Origin: Thalassomonas sp. RHCl1
GTDB taxonomy: Bacteria; Pseudomonadota; Gammaproteobacteria; Enterobacterales; Alteromonadaceae
DNA: 64,000 nt
NCBI RefSeq assembly: GCF_947387555.1
Contig: NZ_CANDNZ010000001.1
Location: 62,001-126,000, forward strand
Reading direction: 5' to 3'
The position numbers and the translations under genes were made by a program. The notes under the pieces were generated by a model. It had not been told where the DNA came from, did not search any database, and saw only the letters and a program-made list of their open reading frames with translations. Below, in pieces: positions 44,932 through 53,993 of this stretch (position 1 is its first letter; the number at the start of each line of letters is the position of its first letter).

Positions 44932-47094
44932 ATGGATAAACCCCAAGTCATCGTATTAAATCAATGGACTCTTGATCCGGTCAGCAACAGACTTTATGCC
45001 GAAGATCATTCCTTTGAAATACTGGAAGCCAGATACGTATTATTGATGACTTACCTTGCCAAAAACGCTACCGAGATCATCACCCGTGAACAGTTGATAA
45101 AAGCGGTATGGAATGATAGGTATGTTGAATATAGAACTGTTAATTCAGCTGTGTCCAGGTTACGAAAAATACTAGGCGGTGACATAGATGACTTTATTAA
45201 AACGCATCCTAAATTAGGTTATTCGTTGACTTGTGCTGTGCGATTTATGGACAGGGCTGCCTGGTTGGCAACTATAAATGGAGCTGATGATATCTCGGAA
45301 TTCCAGTCGGAAGAAAAACCGGTTGTAATAACTGAAAAAACGCAGAAAATAAATTTAAATCCAATTGCTTATGGGTTAATTACCCTGTTAATTTTTTTTG
45401 TTATTTTTTGGCGGACTCTTAATAACTTAGAAACAACGGCACAAGAGTTAATCTTAGAAAATATTGAAATAGAACCGATAACTTATTTAAAAGGCTGGGA
45501 AAGCTCGCCAGTGATATCTCCGGATCAGTCGTTGCTTGCCTTTGATCATAAGGCCATCAATAACCCAGACTTAGTTTTTCAGGTAGTCATTCAGGATAGA
45601 AAAACTAAGCAAACAGTTTTTCTCGATCCGGAAACTCTCAGCCCTTTTTGGTCTCCTCTGGGGGATGAACTGTTTTATATTTCAATTGCTAATAATTCAT
45701 GTGTGATCAATAAAGTGTCTGTTTCAGCAGAGTTAACTTTGTCCGTACCTGAATCTATTCTCACTTGCGGCATGGGAGATTTATTTAAAACTATTGCCAT
45801 TAGTTCGGACATGACTTGGCTTTACTTTATTGTTAAAGAGAATAACTCGTCACCCAATACAATTAAACGTTATCACCTTAAAAATGAGAGAATTGAAGCG
45901 CTGACTGCGCCCCTGGGGAAATATCAAGGAGACATAGATATAAGCTTAAGTCCCAATAATAAATTACTGGCATTTATGCGTTGGAATGATGATAACACTC
46001 AAGATGTCATGTTATTAACGCTTGGTACTGGGGAGTTGAGGACTCTAGTTGAACACGTTGATATACAAGATATGATTTTTTGGTCGAAATCTAACTCTCA
46101 TTTGCTATTTATTAATTCAAAAGAAAAAACGTTTAACATCATTAATGCAGAAACAGGGAAAATTACTCCTGTTTATCATTATACTGGTCGAATGGATCAC
46201 CCAAGAATGCTCTCAGATAGTGAAATATTATTAACTGTTGGCGATCTTTATACTGTAGATGTCAAAGCTCTAGATTTAAGTGATGCCCAGCTAAGTTCAT
46301 CGCCAGTAATATCTTCAAGCTTTAAAGAGCACTCAGCAACGATTTTTAATCGTGAGGGCAAAGAGCGTATGGCATTTGTTTCCAGTCGTTCAGGTAAAAA
46401 CCAAATTTGGCTAAAAGAAAATAATAGATTAAAACAGTTAACCTTTTTTGGCGGCACTCCTTATCTTTTACAGTTAAGCTTTTCTAGCATGGGGACAAAA
46501 ATCTTATTTGATATGGATAACAAGCTATATGTGTTGGATATCCATACTAAGGCCGTAATACCTTTATCGACGCCAACTGAAAAGGTAAAAAATTTTCTTT
46601 GGCAGTGCCATTCAGATGAAAATATTTTAATGAACGTTTTTGAAAAAGATGCCTGGCGTTTATATCAGTTTAATATTCAAACTCAGGAGTATAATCAACT
46701 GGCTGAGGATATTACCTCTATTCATGGCTATTGTGGTGATAGTGAAACTGATAGTCGTTACTACGGTTCTACTATTACAGGGGGAGGAATTTATCGCTTA
46801 ACAGATAACTGGCAAGTAGATGAAGATGAGTATTACTTCACCGAAGTAGAATTTGGTGATAACCGGCAATGGGGAGTAACTGATAGAGCGCTTTACCGGA
46901 TCACCTTAAAGAAAGAATTGTATAAACTTGACCTGGCTACTAAGCAAGAGACCACCATTGACCTTGGTGATATTAATGCTTATTTCCTGACGGTGGAGGA
47001 TAATCGTATCTTGCTAAATGATCTTCAGTTTGCCGATACCTATATAGGAAAAATCACAATTCCAAACCTAAGCCAAATTCTGGCACAGCATTAA
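44932..47094 (+). CDS. CadC/ToxR-like membrane-bound transcriptional regulator
   Basis: This 720-residue one-component regulator has an OmpR-type winged helix at about 8-105 (LTREQ-like IITREQLIKAVWNDRYVEYR, then TVNSAVSRLRKIL and the wing THPKLGYSL). One membrane helix (about 145-163) is followed by a periplasmic part of some 550 residues with TolB/WD40-like propeller repeats (SPVISPDQSLLAF, ISLSPNNKLLAFMRW, RMAFVSSRSGKNQIW). It would sense a periplasmic signal and bind DNA from the membrane. No target gene is adjacent apart from a toxin-antitoxin pair. The gene is AT-rich. Confidence 0.85.
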   Translation: MDKPQVIVLNQWTLDPVSNRLYAEDHSFEILEARYVLLMTYLAKNATEIITREQLIKAVWNDRYVEYRTVNSAVSRLRKILGGDIDDFIKTHPKLGYSLTCAVRFMDRAAWLATINGADDISEFQSEEKPVVITEKTQKINLNPIAYGLITLLIFFVIFWRTLNNLETTAQELILENIEIEPITYLKGWESSPVISPDQSLLAFDHKAINNPDLVFQVVIQDRKTKQTVFLDPETLSPFWSPLGDELFYISIANNSCVINKVSVSAELTLSVPESILTCGMGDLFKTIAISSDMTWLYFIVKENNSSPNTIKRYHLKNERIEALTAPLGKYQGDIDISLSPNNKLLAFMRWNDDNTQDVMLLTLGTGELRTLVEHVDIQDMIFWSKSNSHLLFINSKEKTFNIINAETGKITPVYHYTGRMDHPRMLSDSEILLTVGDLYTVDVKALDLSDAQLSSSPVISSSFKEHSATIFNREGKERMAFVSSRSGKNQIWLKENNRLKQLTFFGGTPYLLQLSFSSMGTKILFDMDNKLYVLDIHTKAVIPLSTPTEKVKNFLWQCHSDENILMNVFEKDAWRLYQFNIQTQEYNQLAEDITSIHGYCGDSETDSRYYGSTITGGGIYRLTDNWQVDEDEYYFTEVEFGDNRQWGVTDRALYRITLKKELYKLDLATKQETTIDLGDINAYFLTVEDNRILLNDLQFADTYIGKITIPNLSQILAQH

Positions 47095-47151
47095 ATCTTT
47101 AGCTGTAATTAGCTGAAGTTGTATGGATAGAGAGTTTGTTGCTGATTTTGT

Positions 47152-47460
47152 TTAAATGGTATTTCGATGTTCTAGATGCAACAGAGGGAGCATGTTCTTA
47201 TGCAAAACAGCAAACACGATTAATTGTTGTTTAGATATCATGTAATAAATTACGTGGCTGGCATGGGAAAAGCTATATATATTAATGCCGACGTCAGGAT
47301 GTTTTTTGCCTATGGTTGGAGTTTCAGATAATACTTGTATGGTTTGCCGCAATTCAAAGAGATATTTTTGTGATTGTTCTCTTCCCCACTGAGCTAGAGT
47401 ATATCGACGGATTTCAATGAGATCCGTTTGAGCGTCCGGGGTAAGTTTGAAGGTTGGCAT
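47152..47460 (-). CDS. ParE/RelE-superfamily toxin
   Basis: This 102-residue toxin matches the ParE-type pattern: DLIEIRRYTLAQWG, LFELRQTIQVLSETPTIGKK and a C-terminal strand HASHVIYYMISKQQLIVFAVLHK. Family members poison DNA gyrase (ParE) or cleave mRNA (RelE); the former fits better. Its ATG follows the antitoxin stop codon with no gap. Confidence 0.88.
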   Translation of the reverse strand: MPTFKLTPDAQTDLIEIRRYTLAQWGREQSQKYLFELRQTIQVLSETPTIGKKHPDVGINIYSFSHASHVIYYMISKQQLIVFAVLHKNMLPLLHLEHRNTI

Positions 47461-47721
47461 TTAATCGTGTTGCCCGGACTCCAGTTCATTAAAAAATTGC
47501 TCACCATCCGTTAAGTCGTCTTTATTTATGTCTTCTACTGCTTTTGCTGCCCTGGATTGCAACAAACGTAGTTTTAACGCTTCTGTGCTTTGGTATTCAT
47601 CCATAGAAATTACTACGGCTACCGGTTTACCATTTTTATTGATTTGAATCGGTGTCCGCTGCACTTTCATTAGCATGTCACCAAATTTTGTTTTTGCATC
47701 ATTCGCTGAGAGTGTTTCCAT
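47461..47721 (-). CDS. Phd/YefM-family antitoxin
   Basis: This 86-residue antitoxin has the Phd fold at the N-terminus (LSANDAKTKFGDMLMKVQRT, then PVAVVISMDEYQS) and a charged C-terminal tail that would wrap the toxin. AAGGTGA precedes the ATG. It comes first in the operon, as in most self-repressing toxin-antitoxin pairs. Confidence 0.9.
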   Translation of the reverse strand: METLSANDAKTKFGDMLMKVQRTPIQINKNGKPVAVVISMDEYQSTEALKLRLLQSRAAKAVEDINKDDLTDGEQFFNELESGQHD

Positions 47722-47740
47722 GAGAGTTCACCTTAATATC

Positions 47741-47780
47741 GCACGATTTAATCATTATAAACGATTTGACTGTTTCGTGC
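47741..47780. promoter_or_regulatory. Candidate autoregulatory operator of the toxin-antitoxin operon
   Basis: Inverted GCACGA/TCGTGC arms (47741-47746 and 47775-47780) flank two direct ACGATTT words 18 bp apart (47743 and 47761), 20-60 bases upstream of the antitoxin ATG. This suits binding by the antitoxin or the complex; it is inferred. Confidence 0.35.
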
Positions 47781-47862
47781 TAAATACTGGATCAGTAAAT
47801 GTTGCTCTTTGCTGGTATCGGGGAAAGAGGTGTGGTGATAATTTCCTTCAGGCTGGAATTAG

Positions 47863-47887
47863 CGTAAGGGACAGCAGGTCCCTTACG
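47863..47887 (-). terminator. Hairpin after msrA
   Basis: A perfect 10-bp stem, CGTAAGGGAC with GTCCCTTACG, and a 5-base loop begin 8 bases beyond the msrA stop codon on the minus strand. The following T-run is weak (CTAATTCC). Confidence 0.55.
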
Positions 47888-47894
47888 GATAAGG

Positions 47895-48434
47895 TTACTT
47901 TAACTTCGCGGCAAAGGTTTGCTTAAACTTGGCCAGCTTCGGAGAAACCACCGCCTGGCAATACTGGTTTTCAGGGTTATTGCGAAAATAATCCTGATGA
48001 TATGCTTCGCCGCTGTAAAAGGTGCTTAACGGCTCTAATTGGGTTACCACAGGGTCCGGCCAGACTTCATCATGTGTGATTTCCTTGATGATATCGCCAG
48101 CAATTTGCTTTTGTTCATCGTCGTGGAAAAAGATCGCCGAGCGGTACTGGCTGCCTATATCATTACCCTGGCGGTTGAGCTGAGTGGGATTGTGCAGGGC
48201 AAAGAAGATCTCCAAAATTTCCCGGTAGCTGATCAGGGTTGGATCAAAGGTCAGCTGCACCACCTCGGCATGCCCGGTGTCTCCCTTGCATACTTTTTCA
48301 TAGGTGGGATCCTGAGTTTCGCCTCCCATATAGCCGGAAACGGCACTTTCTATACCGACAAGACTGTTATAAGCGGCTTCGATACACCAGAAACAGCCAC
48401 CGGCTAATGTTGCTTGCTGTAATGCTTTAGTCAA
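47895..48434 (-). CDS. msrA: Peptide methionine sulfoxide reductase MsrA
   Basis: This 179-residue enzyme repairs methionine-S-sulfoxide in proteins with thioredoxin as donor. The catalytic motif is GGCFWC (about 12-17), and GYMGG, TGHAEVVQLTFDP and YHQDYF are conserved. There is no signal peptide, so it is cytoplasmic. It is a single gene; it adds to the oxidative-damage genes in the window. Confidence 0.96.
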   Translation of the reverse strand: MTKALQQATLAGGCFWCIEAAYNSLVGIESAVSGYMGGETQDPTYEKVCKGDTGHAEVVQLTFDPTLISYREILEIFFALHNPTQLNRQGNDIGSQYRSAIFFHDDEQKQIAGDIIKEITHDEVWPDPVVTQLEPLSTFYSGEAYHQDYFRNNPENQYCQAVVSPKLAKFKQTFAAKLK

Positions 48435-48658
48435 AATAATTCCCTTGTTAATAAATTCTCTTGGCCTAACTGACCGGTTTTCGTATCAGTTTATTGCGCT
48501 AGTCTATGTTTATGGTGATTAATATAGTAAATAGACGTTTAGATGTCTATTTGTTTTTGGCTTTGAGATAAAAAAGCGTAAAATAGGGCAAGTTTATTTT
48601 CAGTGGCGATGACATTGCCGCTTTTGCCTGCAAGTTAAGGATTAACAGGGGATTTCAG

Positions 48659-49930
48659 TTGTTTTTAAAAAGAAAAAGTCAATTACATACCATTATTGAG
48701 CTGCGCGTTGCCGCCATAGTGATCCAGGTATTATTGATCTTATTTGTTTATTTTGGCTTGCATTATCAGCTGCAGCTCTTGCCCTTATTCAGCATTGTCG
48801 CACTTGAAGTTGTTTTTACCCTGGTCAGCTATTTTTGTTATCGCAAAGACAAAGTGGCGGGTCAGTATGCGGTGTTTGCGCAGATTTTTGCCGATATCCT
48901 GTTTTTATCTCTGCTGCTGTATTTCAGCGGCGGTGCTACCAATGCCTTTGTATCTTTGTTGTTGATCCCTATCGCCATCGCTGCGGTTACCTTAACGCCT
49001 GTGATGTTGGTGAGTACTACCTTGGCGGCCATTTTATCCTACAGCGTATTGCTGTGGTTGTTGCCGATGAATATGATGCACGGCAATATGCAGGGGCATT
49101 TTATTGCTATGTGGATCAACTTTTTATTTTCCAGCATAGTGGTGGCGTTTGTGGTCGGCAATATGGCGCGGGCCATCAATAAAAGAGAGCTGGCGATTGC
49201 GGCTTTTCGTGAAGAGCAGTTAAAGCAGGAAAAAATCATTTCTCTCGGGGTAGCCTCGGCGCAGGTGACCCATCAGCTGGCAACCCCCATTGCCACGGTG
49301 CAGTTGCTGGCAGATGAACTCAGCGAAGATTACCCCAAAGATAAAGCCGTGAGCGAGATGCAGCAGCAGTTAAAACGCTGCCAGCAGAACCTGCAGGAGT
49401 TTCGTCAGCTGGCACTGGATTTAAAAGAGCAAACCACCCAGCAGATGAGTTGTCAGGATATTATTAAAGAGATCCAGCAGCATATCGGCATCAACTACCC
49501 GGATATCCATTCTGTACTCATCAGTGAGGAAAGCGCGGGGGAAGTTGCCGGCAATGATCAGCCAAGTTCGGAGCAGGCGGCGGTGATTGCCGATGTCACC
49601 CTGTTGCCGGCGATCCTTAATTTAGTGAATAACGGCGTCAGGGCAACCAAGGCCAATAACAGTAATACTATCGAGCTGAAAAGCCTTTATGAAAAAGGGT
49701 TATGGCAGTTTTCTATCCGTGACTTTGGCGCCGGTTTTACCTTGTCGAAACTGGCAGAGCTGGGTGTCGAGCCGGTTTCCAGTGAGCAGGGACTGGGTAT
49801 GGCGGTCTTTCTCAGTCATGCCAGCCTGGAAAGGCTGGGAGCCAAGCTGGAATTAACCAATCACATTGACGGCGGCGCCCTGGTCACCTTGAGTCTGCCG
49901 TTAGCGCGCCCCGGTGCTTATTCGTCATAA
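48659..49930 (+). CDS. regB: RegB/PrrB-like redox sensor histidine kinase
   Basis: This 423-residue kinase has six membrane helices (about 15-185). The RegB quinone-binding heptad GGxxNPF appears as GGATNAF, with Ala in place of Pro. The H-box is ASAQVTHQLATPIATVQLL; a cysteine (MSCQD) lies in the dimer/linker region, and the ATPase boxes (NLVNNGVRA, DFGAGF, GLGMAVFL) are intact. RegB-type kinases read the redox state of the quinone pool. The TTG start at 48659 has AGGGGA 6 bases upstream. The cognate regulator follows 18 bases later. Confidence 0.88.
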   Translation: MFLKRKSQLHTIIELRVAAIVIQVLLILFVYFGLHYQLQLLPLFSIVALEVVFTLVSYFCYRKDKVAGQYAVFAQIFADILFLSLLLYFSGGATNAFVSLLLIPIAIAAVTLTPVMLVSTTLAAILSYSVLLWLLPMNMMHGNMQGHFIAMWINFLFSSIVVAFVVGNMARAINKRELAIAAFREEQLKQEKIISLGVASAQVTHQLATPIATVQLLADELSEDYPKDKAVSEMQQQLKRCQQNLQEFRQLALDLKEQTTQQMSCQDIIKEIQQHIGINYPDIHSVLISEESAGEVAGNDQPSSEQAAVIADVTLLPAILNLVNNGVRATKANNSNTIELKSLYEKGLWQFSIRDFGAGFTLSKLAELGVEPVSSEQGLGMAVFLSHASLERLGAKLELTNHIDGGALVTLSLPLARPGAYSS

Positions 49931-49948
49931 ATAAGTAGATATAAGGAA

Positions 49949-50494
49949 GTGAGTAAAGGGATGAAATTATTAATAATTGAAGACGATGAAGTTTTCGCCA
50001 ATACCGTTAAACGCCGGTTAGAGAAATATCACTTTAGCTGCTGGCATGCCAGCAATGCCAATGATGCCTTGCTTGCCTGTCACCGTTACCTACCGGATTA
50101 TATTCTGCTGGATATGAAGCTCGAGCATGAAAGCGGTTTGCAGTTAATCAAGCCGCTGCGAAAAATACGTCCCAACAGCCGGATTATTCTGTTAACCGGT
50201 TTTGCCAGCATAGCCACTGCCGTGGATGCGATTAAACTGGGGGCGGATGATTACCTGACCAAGCCGGCGGATACTTCTACCTTGCTGGCGGCGCTCAATG
50301 ATAAAAAAATCCCGGCTGAAATCCCACAAGCCGAAGATGTCTTATCGGCAGAACAGGCGGAGTGGCAGCATATTCAGCAAGCATTAAAGTTTAATAACGG
50401 CAATATTTCCGCCACTGCCAGACAGTTATCCATGCACCGCAGAACCCTGCAGCGTAAGTTACAAAAGCGCCCGGCGGCGCTGAAAAACGAATAG
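49949..50494 (+). CDS. regA: RegA/PrrA-like response regulator
   Basis: This regulator of 177-181 residues has a receiver domain (acidic EDDE, phospho-Asp in ILLDMKLE, Lys in LTKPAD) and a short Fis-type helix-turn-helix at the C-terminus (NNGNISATARQLSMHRRTLQ), the standard RegA/ActR layout. It would control respiratory and redox genes on orders from RegB. The start is GTG 49949 or ATG 49961; the ribosome site does not decide. Confidence 0.9.
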   Translation: MSKGMKLLIIEDDEVFANTVKRRLEKYHFSCWHASNANDALLACHRYLPDYILLDMKLEHESGLQLIKPLRKIRPNSRIILLTGFASIATAVDAIKLGADDYLTKPADTSTLLAALNDKKIPAEIPQAEDVLSAEQAEWQHIQQALKFNNGNISATARQLSMHRRTLQRKLQKRPAALKNE

Positions 50495-50520
50495 TCAGCC
50501 AAATTTACGGCGACCCGAAA

Positions 50521-50550
50521 GGCTGCCTTTACCGGGATATCCGGGCAGCC
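50521..50550. terminator. Hairpin between convergent regA and the duplicated-domain gene
   Basis: GGCTGCC (50521-50527) pairs with GGCAGCC (50544-50550), with an inner CCGG/CCGG stem. It has no T-run and lies in the gap between converging genes. Confidence 0.4.
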
Positions 50551-50573
50551 AACCGGGGCTGTTGCTCTGGCTG

Positions 50574-51686
50574 CTAGAGGTTATAGGCAATATGCTGGTG
50601 AAAGCGTACTATCACTTCATCTTTTTCCGGCGATAACGCCAGCTCGAACGCCATCAGCCGCACCGCCAGCTCTATCTGGTTGAGGAAGCGGCCATAGCCA
50701 TAATCCCCCTGATCGTTTTTTGTGGCAATAAAGACCAGCTGGATATTGTCCACCAGCTCCCGCGCATCCCATTTGCACACTATGCCAAACGGCGGAGATT
50801 CCGGGTTTACCCCCAGCACCTGTAATTCGCCGCTACGTCTGAAGGCTTCCTCTTCACTTTGCCGCACTATGGGTACCAGGCCGTTGGCTATCAGGGCGCC
50901 GTTATTTAAATTATATTGCTTGGTTACCCGGGTAAAGGTATCGGCGATCAGCGTATATAAAGGATTGTAGGGATCCATGGAATGATGGTCTATTTCGGCC
51001 AGCTTAAGCAGGTTATTGCTGACCGGGATATTGACCACGGCATAGGTCATGGCGGAGATATTTTTATCGATGGCAACGTTTTGGCTGGCATAACGTTCGG
51101 GGATAGGCCGTAACTTGTGCGCCTGGCTGTTGATCACCGCTTTTTTCCTAGCATTGAGATCATAGGTTAAATGCTGATGATCCCTGAGGCGAAAGTTCAG
51201 GTTTTCTACGGCTAATTCCTGTTTTAACCTGTCGAGCAGCAGACAAATCCTGGCATGGAAGCGGGCGGCGTTGTAGCGGATATCTTCACCGGTTGACAGG
51301 AATAACAGGGTGACTTTTTTCGCCCGGACATGCGGGTCGAAAAATGACTTTTGTAATTCATGGTAGCTGGGGTTGTAATAAAACAATATCTGCTGGTTGG
51401 TTTGCCATTGATGCATTTCCTGGCTATAACGGACCCGGGCGAGTTTGTCGTTGGCAATAAATAAACTGTTGGTGATTTCAAATTCATCGCTGAGTTTAAA
51501 GAAGTGTTCGGATAGTGCCTGGTAGCAATGCAGATAGGGCGGTTGTTGCTCTGATCTCGACTGTGGGGAAAATTTGCCGATAAGTTCATCCGTTAACGGA
51601 AACTCGGCAATGATATACTGATTATCTCTGGCGTTGGCTGGGATATACGCTTTGTGGGATGCGCTGCGTTTGCGTATGATAGACAT
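50574..51686 (-). CDS. Internally duplicated protein of unknown function (possibly DUF3083)
   Basis: This 370-residue soluble protein has two halves that appear to be copies of one domain. Residues about 22-165 and 205-350 share the order: YIIAEFPL / YAVVNIPV, NSLFIANDKLARVRYS / GALIANGLVPIVRQS, VTLLFLSTGED / IQLVFIATKND and an FHARICLLLDRL / FLNQIELAVRLM helix. The size and range resemble DUF3083 proteins of marine gammaproteobacteria, recalled from memory. No catalytic motif is visible. It is a single gene, and the function is unknown. Confidence 0.75.
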   Translation of the reverse strand: MSIIRKRSASHKAYIPANARDNQYIIAEFPLTDELIGKFSPQSRSEQQPPYLHCYQALSEHFFKLSDEFEITNSLFIANDKLARVRYSQEMHQWQTNQQILFYYNPSYHELQKSFFDPHVRAKKVTLLFLSTGEDIRYNAARFHARICLLLDRLKQELAVENLNFRLRDHQHLTYDLNARKKAVINSQAHKLRPIPERYASQNVAIDKNISAMTYAVVNIPVSNNLLKLAEIDHHSMDPYNPLYTLIADTFTRVTKQYNLNNGALIANGLVPIVRQSEEEAFRRSGELQVLGVNPESPPFGIVCKWDARELVDNIQLVFIATKNDQGDYGYGRFLNQIELAVRLMAFELALSPEKDEVIVRFHQHIAYNL

Positions 51687-51898
51687 GTTTGGATTCCTGT
51701 TTTCCTGCCTGCTTGACGGCCCAGACCCAAAACCGGGCGCTGGCTAAGCTGATGGCTAAGCTATTTTTGAGGCTAGTGTATGCACAAGCTGTGACACTTT
51801 TATGTCAGCCGTTAAAAAACTGCAACAAAGCCGGTGCTTATGTTATCCGGGAAAGGGGTAAATAAATAATAATGCTATGAAAAGTTTAAGAAAATAAT

Positions 51899-52117
51899 AT
51901 GATAGAAAATGAGCGATTAATGGTCGAGGCCATTAACCAGGTGATGCCTTTTGGTAAATATGCAGGACGTAAATTATTACAATTGCCAGAGCCCTATCTG
52001 GTGTGGTTTAACGCCAATGGTTTTCCTGAAGGGAAATTAGGTCAGCAGCTGGCGCTGGTTTATGAAATCAAATTAAACGGCTTGGAGGGCATGTTACAGC
52101 CATTACTCAGGGGGTAA
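51899..52117 (+). CDS. DUF3820 family protein
   Basis: This 72-residue protein matches the DUF3820 pattern: MPFGKYAGRKLLQLPEPYLVWF, GFPEGKLGQQL and EIKLNGLEGML. Family members are described as putative quorum-sensing-regulated factors; the structure resembles nucleic-acid-processing folds, but the role is unproven. It is a single gene, convergent with maoP. Confidence 0.85.
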   Translation: MIENERLMVEAINQVMPFGKYAGRKLLQLPEPYLVWFNANGFPEGKLGQQLALVYEIKLNGLEGMLQPLLRG

Positions 52118-52149
52118 CGGCTGTGGCTTGTGCAAGGTGCTTAGACGGC

Positions 52150-52515
52150 TTATTCGTCGTCGAGATCTACCGCTTCGCTTGCCATGCTATCGCTGGCAAT
52201 TTTGGCTTTACCGAATAAGGTATGGAATTGCTTCGGGGTTAATACTTTATTCTGGTATTTCAGCCAGGTTTTTTCAATTTTGTGCTCCGGCTCTGCTTTA
52301 CCTTCGCATACCTCAACAAAGTGTTGCTCCTGCTCGTTAATGGGAGATCTTTTACCTGAAGATAATTCGCTCAGGGCAACGCCATATTGTTCTAAGAGCT
52401 GTACCTCGGCTAAGGTATAGTCCCCCGAGCGGCTCATGCCCCTGGGATAATTTCTGTCGTCGTAAAATTTACGGTTGCTTTTGAAGCTGTCTTGATTAAT
52501 TTCCGTCGTATTCAT
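52150..52515 (-). CDS. maoP: MaoP (YifE, DUF413), macrodomain Ori organiser
   Basis: This 121-residue protein carries the DUF413 core (MSRSGDYTLAEVQLLEQYG; GKRSPINEQEQHFVEVCEG; WLKYQ...PKQFHTLFG). In E. coli MaoP works with the maoS site to keep the Ori macrodomain in shape. The ATG at 52515 was taken; an in-frame TTG at 52530 would add five residues. The acidic tail (VDLDDE) extends the family core slightly. Confidence 0.88.
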   Translation of the reverse strand: MNTTEINQDSFKSNRKFYDDRNYPRGMSRSGDYTLAEVQLLEQYGVALSELSSGKRSPINEQEQHFVEVCEGKAEPEHKIEKTWLKYQNKVLTPKQFHTLFGKAKIASDSMASEAVDLDDE

Positions 52516-52839
52516 TAGGCTCAAACTCAAAAAAAATAAATTTATGGTTCCGCTCGAATATTTAGTTCATTTCTTTTGCTTTTTCAATCTCTTTTTGCAT
52601 GATCAGATAAAAATTCGATGAATTTCTTTTGCCGTGTTTATTCTCTCGCCAGCCGAATACCCGGCTGCGGATTTTTTAAATTCTTTTGTTATAAACATTA
52701 GGTGCGGGATAACATCTTTTTATATGAGCTTTTTGCTAATAACTTGTTTTATCACATTAATGTCATATTAAGGTCATAAACAGGCTTTCTCTAATTACAA
52801 AATGCAACTTTTGTTGACATTTTCTCACGATTTTTCTGG

Positions 52840-52868
52840 TTGCATTGTCCGGGCAATTGTTCTTAAAT
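52840..52868 (+). promoter_or_regulatory. Candidate rmf promoter
   Basis: TTGCAT (52840-52845), 17 bases, then TTAAAT (52863-52868). This lies 80 bases before the rmf ATG in a 430-bp AT-rich spacer that otherwise holds no visible gene. Several other AT-rich matches are possible. Confidence 0.35.
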
Positions 52869-52948
52869 AACTCGTCGGCTGAATTTCAGTATAGACCGCT
52901 AAGTATCTAATTAATAATATATTATCAATGAGTTATGGAGTGTTATCT

Positions 52949-53122
52949 ATGAGAAGACAAAAAAGAGATCGTTTAGGCAGAGCATTTTCAAATGGTTACC
53001 AGGCAGGCCTCTTAGGTAGAAACAAAGAAAATTGTCCATATCAAAATACCAACGCCAAATCGGAGTGGCTTGGCGGCTGGCGAGAAGCCATGACGGATCG
53101 AAATACCGGTTTATTTAAATAA
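52949..53122 (+). CDS. rmf: Ribosome modulation factor
   Basis: This 57-residue basic protein dimerises 70S ribosomes into inactive 100S particles in slow growth. It matches E. coli RMF: MRRQKRDRLGRAFSNGYQAG, then KENCPYQ and WLGGWREAMTDR. The ATG at 52949 has GGAG 9 bases upstream and gives the family start; the ATG at 52928 is not needed. Confidence 0.95.
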   Translation: MRRQKRDRLGRAFSNGYQAGLLGRNKENCPYQNTNAKSEWLGGWREAMTDRNTGLFK

Positions 53123-53167
53123 CTTTTCCAGTACAACAAAAAATTTCCTCATTTGTTATAGCAAAAA

Positions 53168-53188
53168 AAGCCCTCTATCCGAGGGCTT
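53168..53188 (-). terminator. Terminator of the moa operon (also usable after rmf)
   Basis: The stem AAGCCCTC/GAGGGCTT has a 5-base loop, with a run of seven T's on the minus strand. It lies about 40 bases beyond the moeB stop codon. Confidence 0.85.
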
Positions 53189-53227
53189 AAACTTATCTGG
53201 CGTCCGCTATTTTTTTCTGGCTTTACT

Positions 53228-53983
53228 TTATGCCTGGCCGCAGGCGGGGCATGTCGCCTGTTTATTCAGGGTAAATTGCCGCCATTGGTTGGACAAACCG
53301 TCGAACAGGCTGAGTTGGTTTACCGCCACCTTATTGGCGGTGAGCAGCTTAATGGCGGTTAACGATTGCATACCGGCAATAATTGCCAGTACCGGGCCGA
53401 GAATACCTATGGTTTGGCAGTTGTTGACCGGGGCTTTTTCACTGGCGGGAAACAGGCACTGGTAACAGGCGCTGTCGGGGTTTCTTGGATCCACCAGCAG
53501 GTGTTGTCCGTCAAAGCCGGTGGCGGCGCCGACAATCAGAGGTACCTTGTGCTCCAGGCACAGCTGGTTCATTAAATATCGGGTGGCTATGTTGTCGGAG
53601 CAATCTATGACTAAATCCACCAGATCCAGGTAATAAGGCCCCAGTTCGGCATCGAGCATTTCATCAATGACTTCGATATTGATTTCCGGATTTTGCTGTT
53701 GCAGTTTTTCGCTGGCAACATCGGCTTTATTGTTTTGCAGATCGTCTTCGCTAAACAATATCTGCCTGGGCAGGTTGCTGATTTCGACGTTGTCGCCGTC
53801 GGCAAGGTAGAGGTTACCGACACCGGCCGAGGCCAGATAAAGGGCGGTGGGGTTGCCCAGGCCACCCATGCCGACAATCAGCACTTTGGCGTTGCGCAGC
53901 GCCTGTTGTCCAGCCTCGCCAATCTGATTTAACATGATCTGACGGCTGTATCTGAGTTGTTCGTTATTGCTTAACACGCTCAT
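53228..53983 (-). CDS. moeB: Molybdopterin-synthase adenylyltransferase MoeB
   Basis: This 251-residue E1-like enzyme adenylates the C-terminal Gly of MoaD before sulfur transfer. The ATP site is VLIVGMGGLGNPTALYLASAG, and the zinc cysteines are ACYQC and CPAC near the end. The start at 53983 gives the family N-terminus (LSNNEQLRYSRQI); the longer open frame upstream is moaE read in another frame. It is the last gene of the operon. ThiF is a close relative, but the moa context decides for MoeB. Confidence 0.93.
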   Translation of the reverse strand: MSVLSNNEQLRYSRQIMLNQIGEAGQQALRNAKVLIVGMGGLGNPTALYLASAGVGNLYLADGDNVEISNLPRQILFSEDDLQNNKADVASEKLQQQNPEINIEVIDEMLDAELGPYYLDLVDLVIDCSDNIATRYLMNQLCLEHKVPLIVGAATGFDGQHLLVDPRNPDSACYQCLFPASEKAPVNNCQTIGILGPVLAIIAGMQSLTAIKLLTANKVAVNQLSLFDGLSNQWRQFTLNKQATCPACGQA

Positions 53984-53993
53984 TGTAATGTTA

